Positions 10,073-21,980 of a stretch of 64,000 nucleotides of DNA are shown here, piece by piece (positions within the stretch are counted from its first letter, which is position 1; each line of letters starts with the position of its first letter). The notes under the pieces were generated by a model. That model saw nothing but the letters and a program-made list of their open reading frames with translations, was not told where the DNA came from and ran no database searches. This DNA comes from Lytechinus pictus (Eukaryota > Echinodermata > Echinoidea > Temnopleuroida > Toxopneustidae), in the NCBI RefSeq assembly GCF_037042905.1, contig NC_087253.1, positions 19,433,501-19,497,500 on the forward strand, written 5' to 3'. The translations under genes and the position numbers were made by a program.

Positions 10073-13000
10073 CTGGAGGTAAAATAGAAAATATATACAA
10101 GGATTAAAGTTGAATACCTGGAGTTGCAGCCAACACTAATTTCATGAGAAATTCTTTAAACAAGTGGAACGCCTCTGGCAGTCTCGCCTGCATTACGCGA
10201 TTTAATATAGCAGCAGTGCTAACTTTGAAAACTACAATAAAATAATCATTCACAAAAACACCATTCATATAATGACATAATACCACGTTCATTGACCATA
10301 AATGACATTTGAACGGTGACTTAAGACTTGTCAACTACACCCATGTCCACATTTCATTCACTCTATCCATAAACTTTCAAAGTTATGATGGCAATTCAAC
10401 AATTACCCCAACATGGCCTAAGTTTATTGACCTTAACTGACCTTTGACCTTGGTTTTGTGACCTGAAACTCACAGGGGATGTTCAGTGATACTTGATTAC
10501 TCTTATATCCCAAGTTTTATGAACTAGATCTATAAACTTTCAGAGTTAGGATGGTAATTCAACAAATACCCCAACATGGCCAAAGTTCATTGACCTTTAA
10601 TGACCTTTGACCATGGTCATGTGACCTGAAACTCGTACAGGATGTTCAGTGATACTTGATTACTCTTATGTCCAAGTTTTATGAACTAGATCCATAAACT
10701 TTCAGAGTTAGGATGGTAATTTAACAAATACCCCCAACACGGCCAAAGTTCATTGACCTTAAATGACCATTGACCATGGTCATGTGACCTGAAACTCGCA
10801 CAGGATATTCAGTGGTACTTGATTAACCTAATGTCCAAGTTTCATGAACTAGATCCATAAATTTTCAAAGTTATGATGGTAATTCAACAAATACCCCCAA
10901 CTTGGCCAAAGTTCATTGACCCTAAATGACCTTTGACATTGGTCACGTGACCTGAAACTCGAGCAGGATGTTCACTAATACTTGATTAACCTTATGCCCA
11001 AGTTTCATGAACTAGGTCCATATACTTTCTAAGTTATGATGTCATTTCAAAAACTTAACCTTAGGTTAAGATTTTATGTTGACGCCGCCGCCGCCGTCGG
11101 AAAAGCAGCGCCTATAGTCACGCTCTGCTATGCAGGCGAGACAAAAATCAAGGTCAACTGTCGGCACATAGACCTGGTTCAAACCCTATTTGAAATCATG
11201 AAATCTAAGCTGAAAACTGATCACACTGAAGATCACCAACACAGATAAGCACATGCGGGGACAGTGCAATATCTATTACTGCTTGGAAACGGATGACACC
11301 TGGCTGGAGTGTCATGCTTATTTTGACACATTTTTTTTTAACACACCAACACTTGGATTGTCATTTTATTGTATTCTGTTTGAACTCAGCTTTAGATTGC
11401 TCCCACAGCTAGTATTTAAAATTTGATTGTATCATCTTACAGCCAGATTGCTCAATTGTAGTATGATAGTGGACAGGATTGTATTACCAAACACTTTTCA
11501 TGAATTTAATCATATCAAACACATTATTCTCATAAAATTCACCAAACTTCACCATAAATACACAATTACCTACAAAATATAAATATGTAAAACTTTTGCC
11601 GAATTTGTTTTCCTTAATTTTTTTATGATATTAGCTTCCAATCGGACCCCTCTTCACATGTGAAATATTTTGGTCACTTGAAAACGTATCCGATATCGTA
11701 TTACCAAACGTGTGTTTTCTGTGGAAAAAATTGAGAATACAACAAAATCACTGATGAGCTATTTTGACCATATTTTATTATTTTTAGAATATTAAGACTT
11801 TGAAAATGTGTTTTTGACCATTTTTCAACATCTTTCTATTCAAGATCCCTTTGGAAGGATGTTGAAAGGTTTTGAGCGTATGAAATTATTTCATTTCGTT
11901 CGATAATACAAGGCCGGTCGGTAATACACTCACTAAATAATTCCATTTCAATCCTGAGGCAAATAGTCTATTCAGAGACAAGTTTCTTTTGCAGTATACA
12001 TGTAGGTGGCGAATGGTACCGACTACAGGTGAACTATCATTACAAAATCAATAAGCCTGTATGTGTGATTCCACTTCAATGCCAAATATTATGCAATTCC
12101 TGAAAAAAAAGGAAATCACCTTCAACGATCTGCACGTACATGTACATGTACAAATACAATAACCTGTATGAAAATTCAGTTTTAATTGCATATTTAAACA
12201 TGATATAAAAAAAAGTTTTACATACATGCATGTATATTATATGCAAAAAAATGATGTTTTAGATTATTTCACTACTCACTTTTCTGTATTTCCATTTCTC
12301 ATTTTCTTTCACTTTCTTTGTGACAACTTGGAAGCCTTTCGCCTGAGCTTCTAGATCCTCTGAAATTCAAATAAAAGAATAGAATTTCAAAATTGGGATA
12401 AAAATAATATTAATTGTGCCACTTCTGTTCGAAAATTAACAGCTGATCAGCTACAAAATCCACATCCTGAATGAGTTAAACTATTAGAAAAAGGTCTGCT
12501 CAGTAAATGGAATAACAGGCTACCCTTTTTTAGAGAGAAGAGACAGAAACTATGGCTCAAGTTGGCCAAAGTGGCTATTGATATCATACCAATTCTATAA
12601 TACAGGGTCCTCATTTAATTTCATAAAAAAATTACATGTATGAGCAAAACAAGAATTGAACCTATAGATGCAATTTCTGATATCAGTAGTATAGATTATG
12701 GCCCTTATTCTGAACTTTGTTTTAAATAAAACCATGGTTTAAAGGTCAAGTCCACCTCAGAAAAATGTAATCAATGGAGAAAAATCAGACAAGCATAATG
12801 CTGAAAATTTCATCAAAATCGGATGTAAAATAAGAAAGTTATGACATCTTAAAGTTTCGATTATTTTTCACAAAATAATTATATGCACAATTTAGTCACG
12901 TGCAAATGAGAGAATCGATGATGTCCCTCACTCACTAATTCTTTTGTTTTTTATTGTTTAAATTATACAATATTAAAATTTTTACAGATTTGACAGTAAT

Positions 13001-16000
13001 GACCAACTTGACTGAATCATAAAATGTTAAACAATTGTACTTCCACATGTTTGGGAGAAATAAAAATTTGTTTCATAGGAGGGCAAGTCCAAGAAAAGGT
13101 CACCCTAGAAGGCAAAATTTCATCTTTAATTTAAGAAGTTATCTTTGGTGGGGTAAGAAAGCCCAAATGTTGAATTCTAAAATTTCATTAGGAAAAATTT
13201 GATAATATGCATAGTTATGCTAATTTTGGGCCCCTAATTTGCATAATTGGTAAAATGGGCGTTACGTATGGGACAATTATAAAAACTCATAAAAAATAAT
13301 AATGACATTTCTGAGATTTAGTCATAGGTGGGACATTGACCCCCTAACATCTTATTACTTTTGGGGGAAAAAAGTGGTGTCATCTATCTAATTATGCAAA
13401 TTAGGTCTTGTCCAAGGATGGAATGTCCCATACGTAACATTTTGAGGATTTTTTTTATAGTTATTTCTCATAATACAATACTTGTATTGTTGCATCTCTG
13501 GGAAGTTCTAATTTATTAAGTATGAAAATGTTATACCACAAAAAGTTTCAAAAATAGAGTTTGTTTTTTATTAAAAGTTAATTAAAAAATTGTTACGTAT
13601 GGGACAACATGTTACGTATGGGACATTTACACACAATTTCAATGGGGAGATTTGTGTACAAAGTGAATGGAGAAAAACAAATTTCTAGAGTGCTCTAAAA
13701 AGTTATTATTAACCTTTTCTTTAGTTTTTAAAGACTGATTTGTTATGAATACTGATTAATGAAAACAATCGAAGCAAAAAATTTGTGAAAATTGAAAAAT
13801 ATGAAAAAAAAAAAAAAAAATAGAAATACCGGTACATAAGAAATTCATGAAACCATGAAAAACAAGAAAAAAAATGTTGAAATGGCTTATTTCCTTTTCA
13901 GTCATATCAAATATGTCTCAATAGAACATTTTAAAAGAAAGAAAATCTTTTGTTATTTCCATATTTTAAATTATTTCAATTTTTTTAATTATGGGGAAAA
14001 TTGTGTACGTTTTCTATGGGGACAAAATGTCCCATACGTAACTGTCCCATACGTAACATCAGACCTTCACGTTTATAATTTCGTGGAGCTCAATAAATCG
14101 CTCTCCTTATTTTTTTGAGGAGCTCAATTGAGCTCCTCAGAATCGCTCTCCGTGAGGAGCTCAAATCAATTCATTACAATACATGTATGATAAATTGTAC
14201 ATTTTTCTTAACATTGTATATATATGCAATAGCTGTGTTAGCTATTAATTAATCTGTGGTGAAACTAGGCCTGGGTCACGTCAATACGTTTACAAGATGT
14301 CGTATGCACTACTGCTAAAAAAAAACATCTTTAAATCCATGAAATGGTCTTATTTTTTCCATAATACCTTGAAATTACTTTGATTTAGTTGAAAACTATC
14401 AGAAAAATGAAGAATATTCACCTCTTTCCCGACTCTGATTTGAACTTACCTCGGTAAATATTGTAGTCCCACATGTAGACTTCCATGGTGCTGCCATGAA
14501 AATCTACATATGGGACTACATGGGACTGCAAATATTTACCGAGTTTAAATTAAAATCAGAGTCGGGAAAGAGATGAATATTCTTAATTTTTCTGATAGTT
14601 TTCAACTAAATCAAAGTAATTTCAAGGAATCATGGAAAAAAGAATACCATTTCAAGGATTTAAAGATGTGAAATGTGAAATTTTAACAATTTTTTTTTTT
14701 CATTTTTTTTTTTTTTTTTTCATTTTTTTTTTTTTTTAGGAGCGCGATTTTTTGCTCTCCTTATTTTTTTAAAGGAGCGCGGTAGGAGCGCCGGCGCGAT
14801 CGCGCTCCTAAAAAATGAAGGTCTGTAACATGTCATTAATTTCTTTAATTAGAGTCTGTAATTGGAGGGATTGGCTTATGACATGAAACTTACCTTAGAT
14901 ATACTAGAGTATTGTGACTTCTATCACACTAAGTTACAAGTTGTCAAATGAAATACTTTCAGAGAATTCTCAACTTAAAAAACATGTTTTAAAAATTGTA
15001 TTTTTTCTGCGTCCCATACGTAACGGCACATCTTTTCTCTCTAAAAGGTCAAGGTCAAGGTCATATGTCACAATTTTTTGCATGATTATTCTTCTCCTAG
15101 ATGTCTACCATCATGAGGATTCTTCTCCTAGATGTCTACCATCATGAGGGTATTCAATCTAATCAAAGTCATTTAACACTACTATTCAGGTCATTAAAGC
15201 CTCTGAAATGTCCCATACGTAACGCGCACGAATTCTTGGAATAACCCAGGACAATATTGAGAAAATTAGAATATTTCATATTTCATAAAATAAAATACAA
15301 AAGAAATAGTGAGTGATGTCATCAGTTCCCTCATTTGCATACTGACCCAGATGTGCATATAACTATTTTGTGAAATTAACTTAATTAAGCAAAACTTTAA
15401 AATGTCATAACTTTCTTATTTTAATATTTTACATCTGATTTTGATGAAATTTTCAGTGTTATACTTGTTGGATTTTTTATTTTTATTCAAATCAACTTTT
15501 TGTTGGGGTGGACTTGTCCTTTAACTATGGAGAGCCAATAGACCAGTTCGTAGTTACTTCATGGACAATTTTGGTCAAATGACCTTTCATTTCTTTCATT
15601 ATGATAGGCAGATTTCAAAGCAAGATATTACGTAAGCTTGCCTTACATATCAGGATGAAGAAATTGAATAGACCAGGTGACAAGAATAGCACACCAATGG
15701 ACACTTTATGAAGGTATTTGTTGCATTCCTACTTTGAATGCATATCATAGCATGTTGCACAATGGACTTGGCAAACTGTTAAATGCCAGTCTTTCGTGGA
15801 CGCATTGTTTTTTTTTTGTGGATGTAAATGAAAACCACATTTCAAAAGAATATATGAATAATAAAGACATCAAAGTTGGTGCTTATCTCATTAGATTTTA
15901 AACCACCATGTCACTTTGGTACAAATGACCTTCCTCTGATCATGCGTAGAACTTTTTGATCATGCGCAGAAAGGAACTACGAACTGGCTTATTGGGGCAC

Positions 16001-17264
16001 AAATCCCTATGAGTACATGTTCAATTTATTAACTCTTTATGAAACTCGAATCATTTACACAACTGTCTCAGAATGATACAAAATGGCTGAAACAATTTTT
16101 TTTTTCAAAATTCTTTTTCTATTCAATTATTTCTCCATCAAAAGGACATAAAACGATACTGCCCTATGAACAAAACTACTTAAAGGAGAATGAAACCCTT
16201 GAAACCAGCTGAATCCATATCAAAGAGAAAAATCAAAGAAACATATTGTTGAAAGTTTGAGGAAGATTGAATGAATAATAAGAAAGTTATGAGCATTTGA
16301 ATGTTGAGATCACTAATGCCATGTAGTTCCCCCCATTGGCAATGCGACCAAGATCTGTGATGTCACACTCGTACAACTCCCTCATTACTTTAGTACTTAT
16401 TTCACTTATATTCTCACTTTTTTAGTCTATCACAAGGTGAGGTGTTCTCTTTATGAGAGGACAAGTACAGAGGTTTCACAACATTATATCATTGATGAAT
16501 TGTTTGTCATATGATTAGAATGAGCAAAAAGAGATGTTTTGGGGTATATTTTCAGTGTCCAAAAGGGGAAAGTTGTTCATCTGTGACATCATAGATCTTG
16601 GTCGCATTGCCAATGGGAGGATCTCCATAGCATTAGTGATCTCGACATTCAAATGCTCATAACTCTTCTATTGCTAGTCCTATTTTACTCAAACTTTTGT
16701 TGATCTTATTCTTTGATTTTTCTGCTTTCACAATTTAATAAGCTAACTTGCCCCAAGAGTTTCATTCTCCTTTAAATGAGAAAACCGCAAATCCCAAATA
16801 ATCAATTACAGCCTCTAGAAAAGTCATCCCTTCCCCACTTTTACCAAATTGACAATTTGAAATAGTCTTTATAGGTAAGTGATATCATTTTTTTTAAACA
16901 GCCATAACTTTAAATTATTCCTTGTCAGTTTTCTTTCAAACTGTCATCATTCAGTTTTTCTTATTCACTCTCTCTGCAGCATTTTATGACCTAGGGTGGA
17001 TTCCCCTTTAAACCAAAAATTCAGAAAATAGGTGCAAGTGTGTCTACAGATAAAAAAAAGACATAAATTACCAGCATTCTCCATCAAATCGTCTAGCTTA
17101 TCACCCCTCTCCAGTAGCTTGTCAATATTAGACACCATGATCTCCGCGACCTGATCTACATCTTGCTGAAGGTCGTCTATGTTACTATCGTTCCTCTTCT
17201 TGCCTTTCTTCTTTTTCTTCTTCTTATCATTTTCTTTTTTGCCCTTCTTCAGCTCAGCACTCAT
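10001..17264 (-). CDS. VAMP/synaptobrevin-family R-SNARE gene (3 coding exons)
   Basis: This gene encodes a vesicle-associated membrane protein, the R-SNARE that pairs with plasma- or target-membrane Q-SNAREs in a four-helix bundle to drive vesicle fusion. Joined, the exons (17264-17072, 12359-12280, 10072-10001) give 114 residues: a lysine-rich N-terminus (about 1-28), one SNARE motif (about 29-89) with the zero-layer arginine at residue 53 in LLERGDKL, a basic juxtamembrane KWKYRK, and a hydrophobic anchor of about 20 residues ending IILCK. The length is normal for brevins. Phases match (phase 1, then phase 0) and all splice sites are GT-AG. Closest in style to VAMP2/3/8, but the subtype is not settled: the usual proline-rich N-terminus of VAMP1-3 is missing. 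The two introns (4.7 and 2.2 kb) carry many transposons. Confidence 0.9.
10159..11142 (-). mobile_element. GTCTCGCC element, copy 1 (reverse)
   Basis: This is the first of three copies of a roughly 1-kb repeat. It starts (at 11142, minus strand) with GTCTCGCCTGCATAGCAGAG, passes a GCC/GCG-rich stretch, then repeats a unit of about 150-180 bp several times, and ends AATGCAGGCGAGAC followed by TGCCAGAGGCGTTCCACTTG. The ends hold a subterminal inverted repeat (GTCTCGCCTGCAT). Each unit carries an AGGTCAAAGGTCA motif or a variant. It lies mostly in VAMP intron 2. Non-coding; the transposon class is unknown. Confidence 0.75.
11143..12279. other. VAMP intron 2, remainder
   Basis: It carries the diverged repeat shared with 8690-9090 (at 11165-11400) and AT-rich DNA. 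No gene or RNA is seen. Confidence 0.5.
12280..12359 (-). CDS. VAMP exon 2 (end of SNARE motif)
   Basis: It encodes the second half of the SNARE motif, starting EDLEAQAKGFQVV and ending KWKYRK (residues 65-91). The acceptor TTTCAG lies at 12361-12360 and the donor A|GTGAGT begins at 12279. The frame joins exon 1 in phase 1 without a stop. Confidence 0.9.
14060..14825. mobile_element. fold-back MITE nested in element A
   Basis: The ends CAGACCTTCA and TGAAGGTCTG are perfect inverted repeats flanked by TAACAT (14054-14059 and 14826-14831). Inside lies a large hairpin with arms of about 150 bp (14325-14480 and 14530-14672), plus GC-rich AGGAGCGCG palindromes near 14735-14810 and GAGGAGCTC palindromes near 14115-14160. 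Confidence 0.7.
15088..15149. repeat. tandem duplication, about 31 bp
   Basis: The phrase TTCTTCTCCTAGATGTCTAC and the following CATCATGAGG occurs twice in direct succession inside element A. Confidence 0.85.
15543..15987. mobile_element. MITE with CCAGTTCGTAGTT termini
   Basis: The left end CCAGTTCGTAGTTACTTC faces GGAACTACGAACTGG at the right. It lies right after the nested stack at 12.7-15.5 kb and appears to interrupt the outermost MITE. It is non-coding. Confidence 0.65.
16180..16775. mobile_element. TTAA-type MITE (AGGAGAATGAAACCC family)
   Basis: Bounded by TTAA (16180-16183 and 16772-16775), with inverted termini AGGAGAATGAAACCCTTG and GAGTTTCATTCTCCT. Inner arms repeat in inverted order (AGATCTGTGATGTCAC against GTGACATCATAGATCT). 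It lies in VAMP intron 1. Confidence 0.8.
17072..17264 (-). CDS. VAMP exon 1 (start, poly-Lys N-terminus, most of SNARE motif)
   Basis: It encodes residues 1-64 plus the first base of codon 65. The ATG at 17264-17262 gives MSAELKKGKK. A run of seven lysines follows, then the SNARE motif from IDDLQQDVDQ to DDLMENA. The donor is G|GTAATT at 17071. A possible 3' splice site (GTGTAG) lies just upstream of the ATG, near 17283, so a separate 5'UTR exon is likely. Confidence 0.9.
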
Positions 17265-17284
17265 CACAATTCAGGGTCCCTCCT

Positions 17285-18807
17285 ACACACATGCAAGTTG
17301 AAAATTACTTTTATTTGTATAACTGCGAGACTGGGGCCTGGTTTAATAGTACTATGAGATGTTTTCTTTTTTATCAATTCATTTTTGTGATTTATTTCCA
17401 ATTAATAATAACGACAATACAATAATTCATTTTAAAAAAATACTTAAACAATTGAGCAAATGTGAACCACACATTATACAAACTTTTTTGTGTATTTAAT
17501 AAAGGAAATGAGGAAATTATAAAAACCCAAAAGTTGAGTTTGTCAAGATATCTTGCCTATTAAGCAATTTGACAAAAAATGCAATTGACAGAGTAAAGAA
17601 TTTAGAAACTTATTTGCCAAGAAATAACAAACAAAACAAAGAAACAAACAACATCAAGATGAAACAAAAAAGGAAAAAAACAAAACAAACCCTACACAAA
17701 ATGAAAAAAGTGAAAACTAATTGTACAAGTTCATGATTGATTAAATGATCACCGAAATTGCAGCTAATTGTAGTGGATCAATGCAGGCGGAACGACGTAA
17801 CGAAAAATATGCGAAGCTTTGGAGCAAATTTCTTTCTTCTTTTTTGTTGAATAAGAAGAAAATGCTATGCTTTGGAGCGGCTTCCTTTGTTCTTTTTCTC
17901 AATAAGATAAAAATGCTATGCCTTGCCTGGAACGGAAATTTGAGTGTAAAAATGAGGGTACCCTCCGATGTACATACCAACCATGCATTATATACTGAGT
18001 GATTGACAACAAAAATCCTTATCAAAATAAAAGTAGACAGTGAATTTTTAAAGTACATGTAGACGGTGAAAAGGGGTAATTTTGCACGAGGAATCTGCTT
18101 ATCACATTTTTATTTGCCGCCAAGGTAATCCTTTTGCAGCAAATGTAAATAAAGGAAATTGGTCTCCAAAACTGGAGACTGTCTCTGAAATCGGATACCC
18201 AAATTCTTTACAAAAGTCTCTGAATTGTCTGATATTGGAGATAATCTCCCACATTGGAGACAGTCTCCAATATTGGCCATGCGCCTCTGTCTGTTAAGTA
18301 CTGATAATATTATAAATTAGACCGAATGATCATGTAACAATTAATAGCATTAGCAATGAAGAAAAAATAAATGTCAAATAAATAAACAATGTTAAACATT
18401 ATTTGTAAACAACCAGGACAAACTGCGATGCTAAACCATGCGTTGAATCATGAAAAAAAAAAAAGAATGGCTCTCAAAAACTGAAAATGGCTCTGCTCTG
18501 GCCCGACCCAGGCCAGCAAAGTATATAAAATGAAAATTAAATGGTTAATGCCCCTCAATTCTTTTTCAAAACAGAGCTGCTTTCCAGATTTAGCCATGTT
18601 AGACTTATGTTCATATCATCAATTAATTAAATTAGAGTCTACGTCTGAGATTTTGATCCAGTACCTAGCCTAGCTAACAAGATAGATGGGATGACAAGCT
18701 AGCCACCGCGATTGAGGCACAAGCAAGCGGGCAACACCCGCATCCTAGGCCTCGGCCTCGCCTCGCCCTCGGCTCGGGCAAGGTAACGGGCGCGGTGTGC
18801 TGCTAAA
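17285..18807. other. region upstream of the VAMP gene
   Basis: No coding exon is recognised. Visible items are an imperfect duplication around AAAATGCTATGC (17820-17925), a cluster of GGAGACAGTCTCC-type palindromes (18167-18277), and a CpG-rich patch at 18690-18800 that could be the promoter or 5'UTR exon of the minus-strand VAMP gene (inference). Confidence 0.35.
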
Positions 18808-20428
18808 TTGGGGGCGTTTTCTGGCAGTAAACTATTACGGCCCAGGCAGTATACTCAGCGCAAATATGACATACTCACATGCAACAAACATCGTCTAGCG
18901 TTTGTAAAAACAATATTCCAACTCCAAGTGATGCTGGTTTACTTCGGTGCTGCATCAAATTCTAACTTCAAAGGAATAAGCAGCGTATCATGCAATATCG
19001 CATTCAATCTCAGCTGGCTCGCGCTCAGCTTGCATTGTTGCTAATTGTTGTTGATGTAATTTTACTAAGTTAATGTTTTAAGTACCGTAGATGGCGCTCT
19101 TCAATCATGGTATCACACGATTTTTCTTGGAATTCTTGGATTTTCAAGATCAGTATACACTTACACACCCCAAACAATATATGTATTCACGAAAGTAACG
19201 TTGGTTTATTTCAAATGGCCGGTGCTTTATTATTTCATCATCCCAGACGTACCAAGATCGAGATGAAATACTTCAAAATAACCGGGCAATTAAAGTACCA
19301 ATAAAATTTTGTAGTCCTAATCACTAGAAAGCTCTATAGAGAAACAACTTCACAATTATACCTTCCAAGAAGTTTTATAACACTATAACAAAATGAAATT
19401 CTTATAATTTTGAGGTGCAACGATCCATCACAATGCTATCATATATAGTTATTTCATATTGACTTATAATAGCTTAAAATACTGAAATTGAATGATAGTT
19501 ACAATTAACTTACCAATTTTATTGGAGGCTTAAATAAGCGGCGCAGGCTACACCTTATTACGCATACAATATAGAATAAAAATTTGTCAAATGCCCAAGT
19601 TTAGGATTTCTATCTCTGCATTCTGACCAACTCTCTGAGAACTTTGATAAAACTGATAGCTGAGTGACAGCATTTCTATCTGTATAAAGCATGCATGGGC
19701 CAAATACATGTAAGATTATTCTCTATGTTTGTTGTTTCCCATTTGGAGTTACTGGTCATGCTGGTAGGCCCATAGCTTACTGACCATGTCCTGAATAACG
19801 ACAGACAATAATGATCTTGATTAAGCTATTCAAACCAGAACAATGAAGGGTGGACACAGGCTACAGTTTATTCTTATAGACTCGGCTTTTATCTACTTTA
19901 CATTAACACAGCAGCCCTATTAATTGGGATTTCTTGTAGACCGGTGGACAGGTTAAGAAAAATCTAGAGTGCAAAAATAAAAAACATCTATAGACTTTAT
20001 AAAGACATTAAACTTACAAATACTAGCAAATCACTATTTTTTAGCATTGGATTTACCTTGACCTTGGTTTAGACTATCGGGCAACATTGTACCCGCCTAT
20101 AGTCAGAATTTGCCCCCCCCCCCGAAATACCCCCATGGTGATAAACTTTGTCTAAACTAAAGGGATCAGCCCTTTAATAAATTCTGTATTGTTTACATTA
20201 AGTGGTGCTTTGAATATTACACATTATGGAAGGACCACGTTAAATGCAGACACGACGGACGGGGGTTTAATTACCAATTGAAAAGTCACAAAGTAAAGGA
20301 AAGGACATGACAGTGATTAGAATCATTCTGTTCATAGGGGTACCGTAGTAGAAAAAAAAATGCTCAATTCCATAGGGTAAAGCGTGTGCACGGATCAATA
20401 GAGGCTCCCTTAATAATCTCATGCACAT
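18808..20428. other. intergenic DNA, no gene seen
   Basis: Mixed-composition DNA with a poly-C run near 20112. No supported gene. Confidence 0.5.
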
Positions 20429-20682
20429 ACACTGTAAAAAAAAATACTGGGTAAAATTTCAACCAGCTATTGTGACTGTGTCCACTGTCCAATCATTATT
20501 TTGGGCAGTATTTTACCCAATGTGGAGTGAAGCATATTATCAGCAATTACTTTAGAATCATGGGCAAAATTTTCATCACACTGGATAAATAAAAATGCCC
20601 AAAAAGAATTGTCCAATGTTGGTTGCTGGACACATAATTACCCTCATAGAGCATTTTTACCCATAATTTTTTTTTAGAGTGT
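20429..20682. mobile_element. MITE with ACACTGTAAAAAAA termini
   Basis: The left end ACACTGTAAAAAAAAATA and the right end TTTTTTTTTAGAGTGT are inverted, and inner text GGGTAAAAT and TTTTTACCC continues the pairing. A short non-autonomous element. Confidence 0.6.
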
Positions 20683-21339
20683 ATAATATTGCATCATCAA
20701 AATCATGAATAGTTGTATACCAACGTTTCTCAGATGAAAAATATGTTTTTGTTTTTTATTTTAACGTGCAATGACATAATCACTTAAATAATCAGGCCAA
20801 ATGTGTTAAGTGGTTAAATGGGCTTATAAAAATGAAACTTTGTCTTCCTTTTGATTGCAAGGGTGCGAATCAAGTGAGCCAACACTGTCTTCGATAATTA
20901 GTTTTAACGTTAAAAAAGTCACTGACGGAGATTTGTTGAAAAACGGCATCTTGTTGAAATACAACACGATGATTTATACAGTTGTGAAAAATTTTGTCCC
21001 CCACCCCCCCAAAAAAAGACCCTATTAGAACGCACTCACTAACGCCAGACCTGTTCGTATCTCTGTGTATTAGTCGAGTTGGAAATTGGGGGTTCCCGCG
21101 TGCACCCGGGCCATGGGGGGGGGGGGGGGTACTCGCGTGTATATCGCAAACGGGGATGTCCCGCTCCAGTGGGTCGTTTTTGGCGAAAAATATCCTTAGA
21201 CATGAATCCTCCTATAATGGGTCTGTTTCTGATAAAAAATTCCCAAATACTTATAAGAATCCCCAGGAAAAGCCACCGGAAAAGCCACGGAAATGTCTAT
21301 GTTTAGTCCCGGTCGAGAGTACGAGTAACCGGGACCAGT
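20683..21339. other. gene-free stretch with poly-G and poly-C runs
   Basis: It contains runs of up to about 14 G at 21115 and several C or A runs. The reading frames across it are driven by composition and are not supported as genes. Confidence 0.5.
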
Positions 21340-21627
21340 GGCGTACCTAGGATTTTCCACAGGGGGGGGGGGGGGGGCAAAACCGTCCGCCAAAAAAATT
21401 GACAAGCAAAAAAAAAAAAAGGTCTTCAATCACAAATGGACAAGCAACAAAAAAACAACAAAAAAAAAGTCACAAATAAAGGATGGTCTTCAAGCTCTTC
21501 AGGGGGGGGGGGGCAAAAAAGGTCTTTCAAGCTCGTCAGGGGGGGTAGGGATACGTCCTTTGCATGGGTTGTGGCTCGTCAGGGGGGCAGACTGCACCCC
21601 TGCCCCCCCCCCCCCCGTAGGTACGCA

Positions 21628-21950
21628 AGTGATTCGTTATTCCAAAGGTTCGTTATTCCGAAGGTTCGTAATTCCGAAACACGTAAATTGCCTGTACCTC
21701 GATGTTCGTTAATCCGAAAACGAAAAAGGGTTCGTTAATCCGAACATTTGTGGCGTTATTCCGAAGGTTCGTCTGTCCGAAAATGAAAAAAAGGTTCGTT
21801 GTTCCAAAGGTTCGATAATCCAAATAAGTAATGAGGTTCCTCGGTCCGAAGGTTCGATAATCCGAAAACGAAATAAGGTTCGTTGATCCGAAAACAAAAT
21901 AAGGTTCTTTATTCCGAAGGTTCGTTAATCCGAAAATGAAATAATCGCCG
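21628..21950. repeat. TTCG..CCGAA short-period array, copy 1
   Basis: About 14 units of the near-palindromic phrase TTCGTTAATCCGAA or variants, spaced 16 or 26 bases apart (16-base core with or without a roughly 10-base AACGAAATAA spacer). The 54528-54905 locus carries the same units, largely in the opposite orientation. Confidence 0.8.
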
Positions 21951-21980
21951 GCGAAGCCGGGAAATCCGGAAGGGTAAACG

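Larger units (their letters stand above)
13081..15247. mobile_element. Element A: non-autonomous transposon with ATGGGACA-motif repeats
   Basis: The 2.17-kb insertion is flanked by AGGA at 13077-13080 and 15248-15251, a 4-bp target duplication confirmed by the intact host MITE copies. The termini GGGCAAGTCCAAGAA (left) and TTCTTGGAATAACCC (right) are inverted with 12 of 15 matches. The 15-mer GTTACGTATGGGACA or its complement occurs at 13261, 13424, 13592, 13611, 14028, 14043, 15010 and 15209 (three forward, five reverse). There is no transposase. A MITE (14060-14825) sits inside. Its closest relative in the window is element B at 42198-45182. The transposon superfamily is not assigned. Confidence 0.75.
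12739..15524. mobile_element. TTAA-type MITE (GGACAAGTCCACCCC family) split by element A
   Basis: The left end is TTAAAGGTCAAGTCCACC and the right end is GGTGGACTTGTCCTTTAA, the family of the elements at 35611, 52651 and 55548. Removing 13081-15247 and one AGGA restores the continuity seen in the other copies. Confidence 0.8.
12700..15535. mobile_element. outermost MITE (GCCCTTATTCTGAA family), split by insertions
   Basis: The left part at 12700-12742 (CCCTTATTCTGAAC to GGTTTAA) and the right flank at 15521-15534 (TTAACTATGGAGAGCCAAT) match consecutive text in the intact copy at 58923-59231 (GTGGTTTAAGTATGGAAAGC). The TTAA element at 12739-15524 therefore landed inside an older MITE. Only a partial copy remains. 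Confidence 0.55.
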
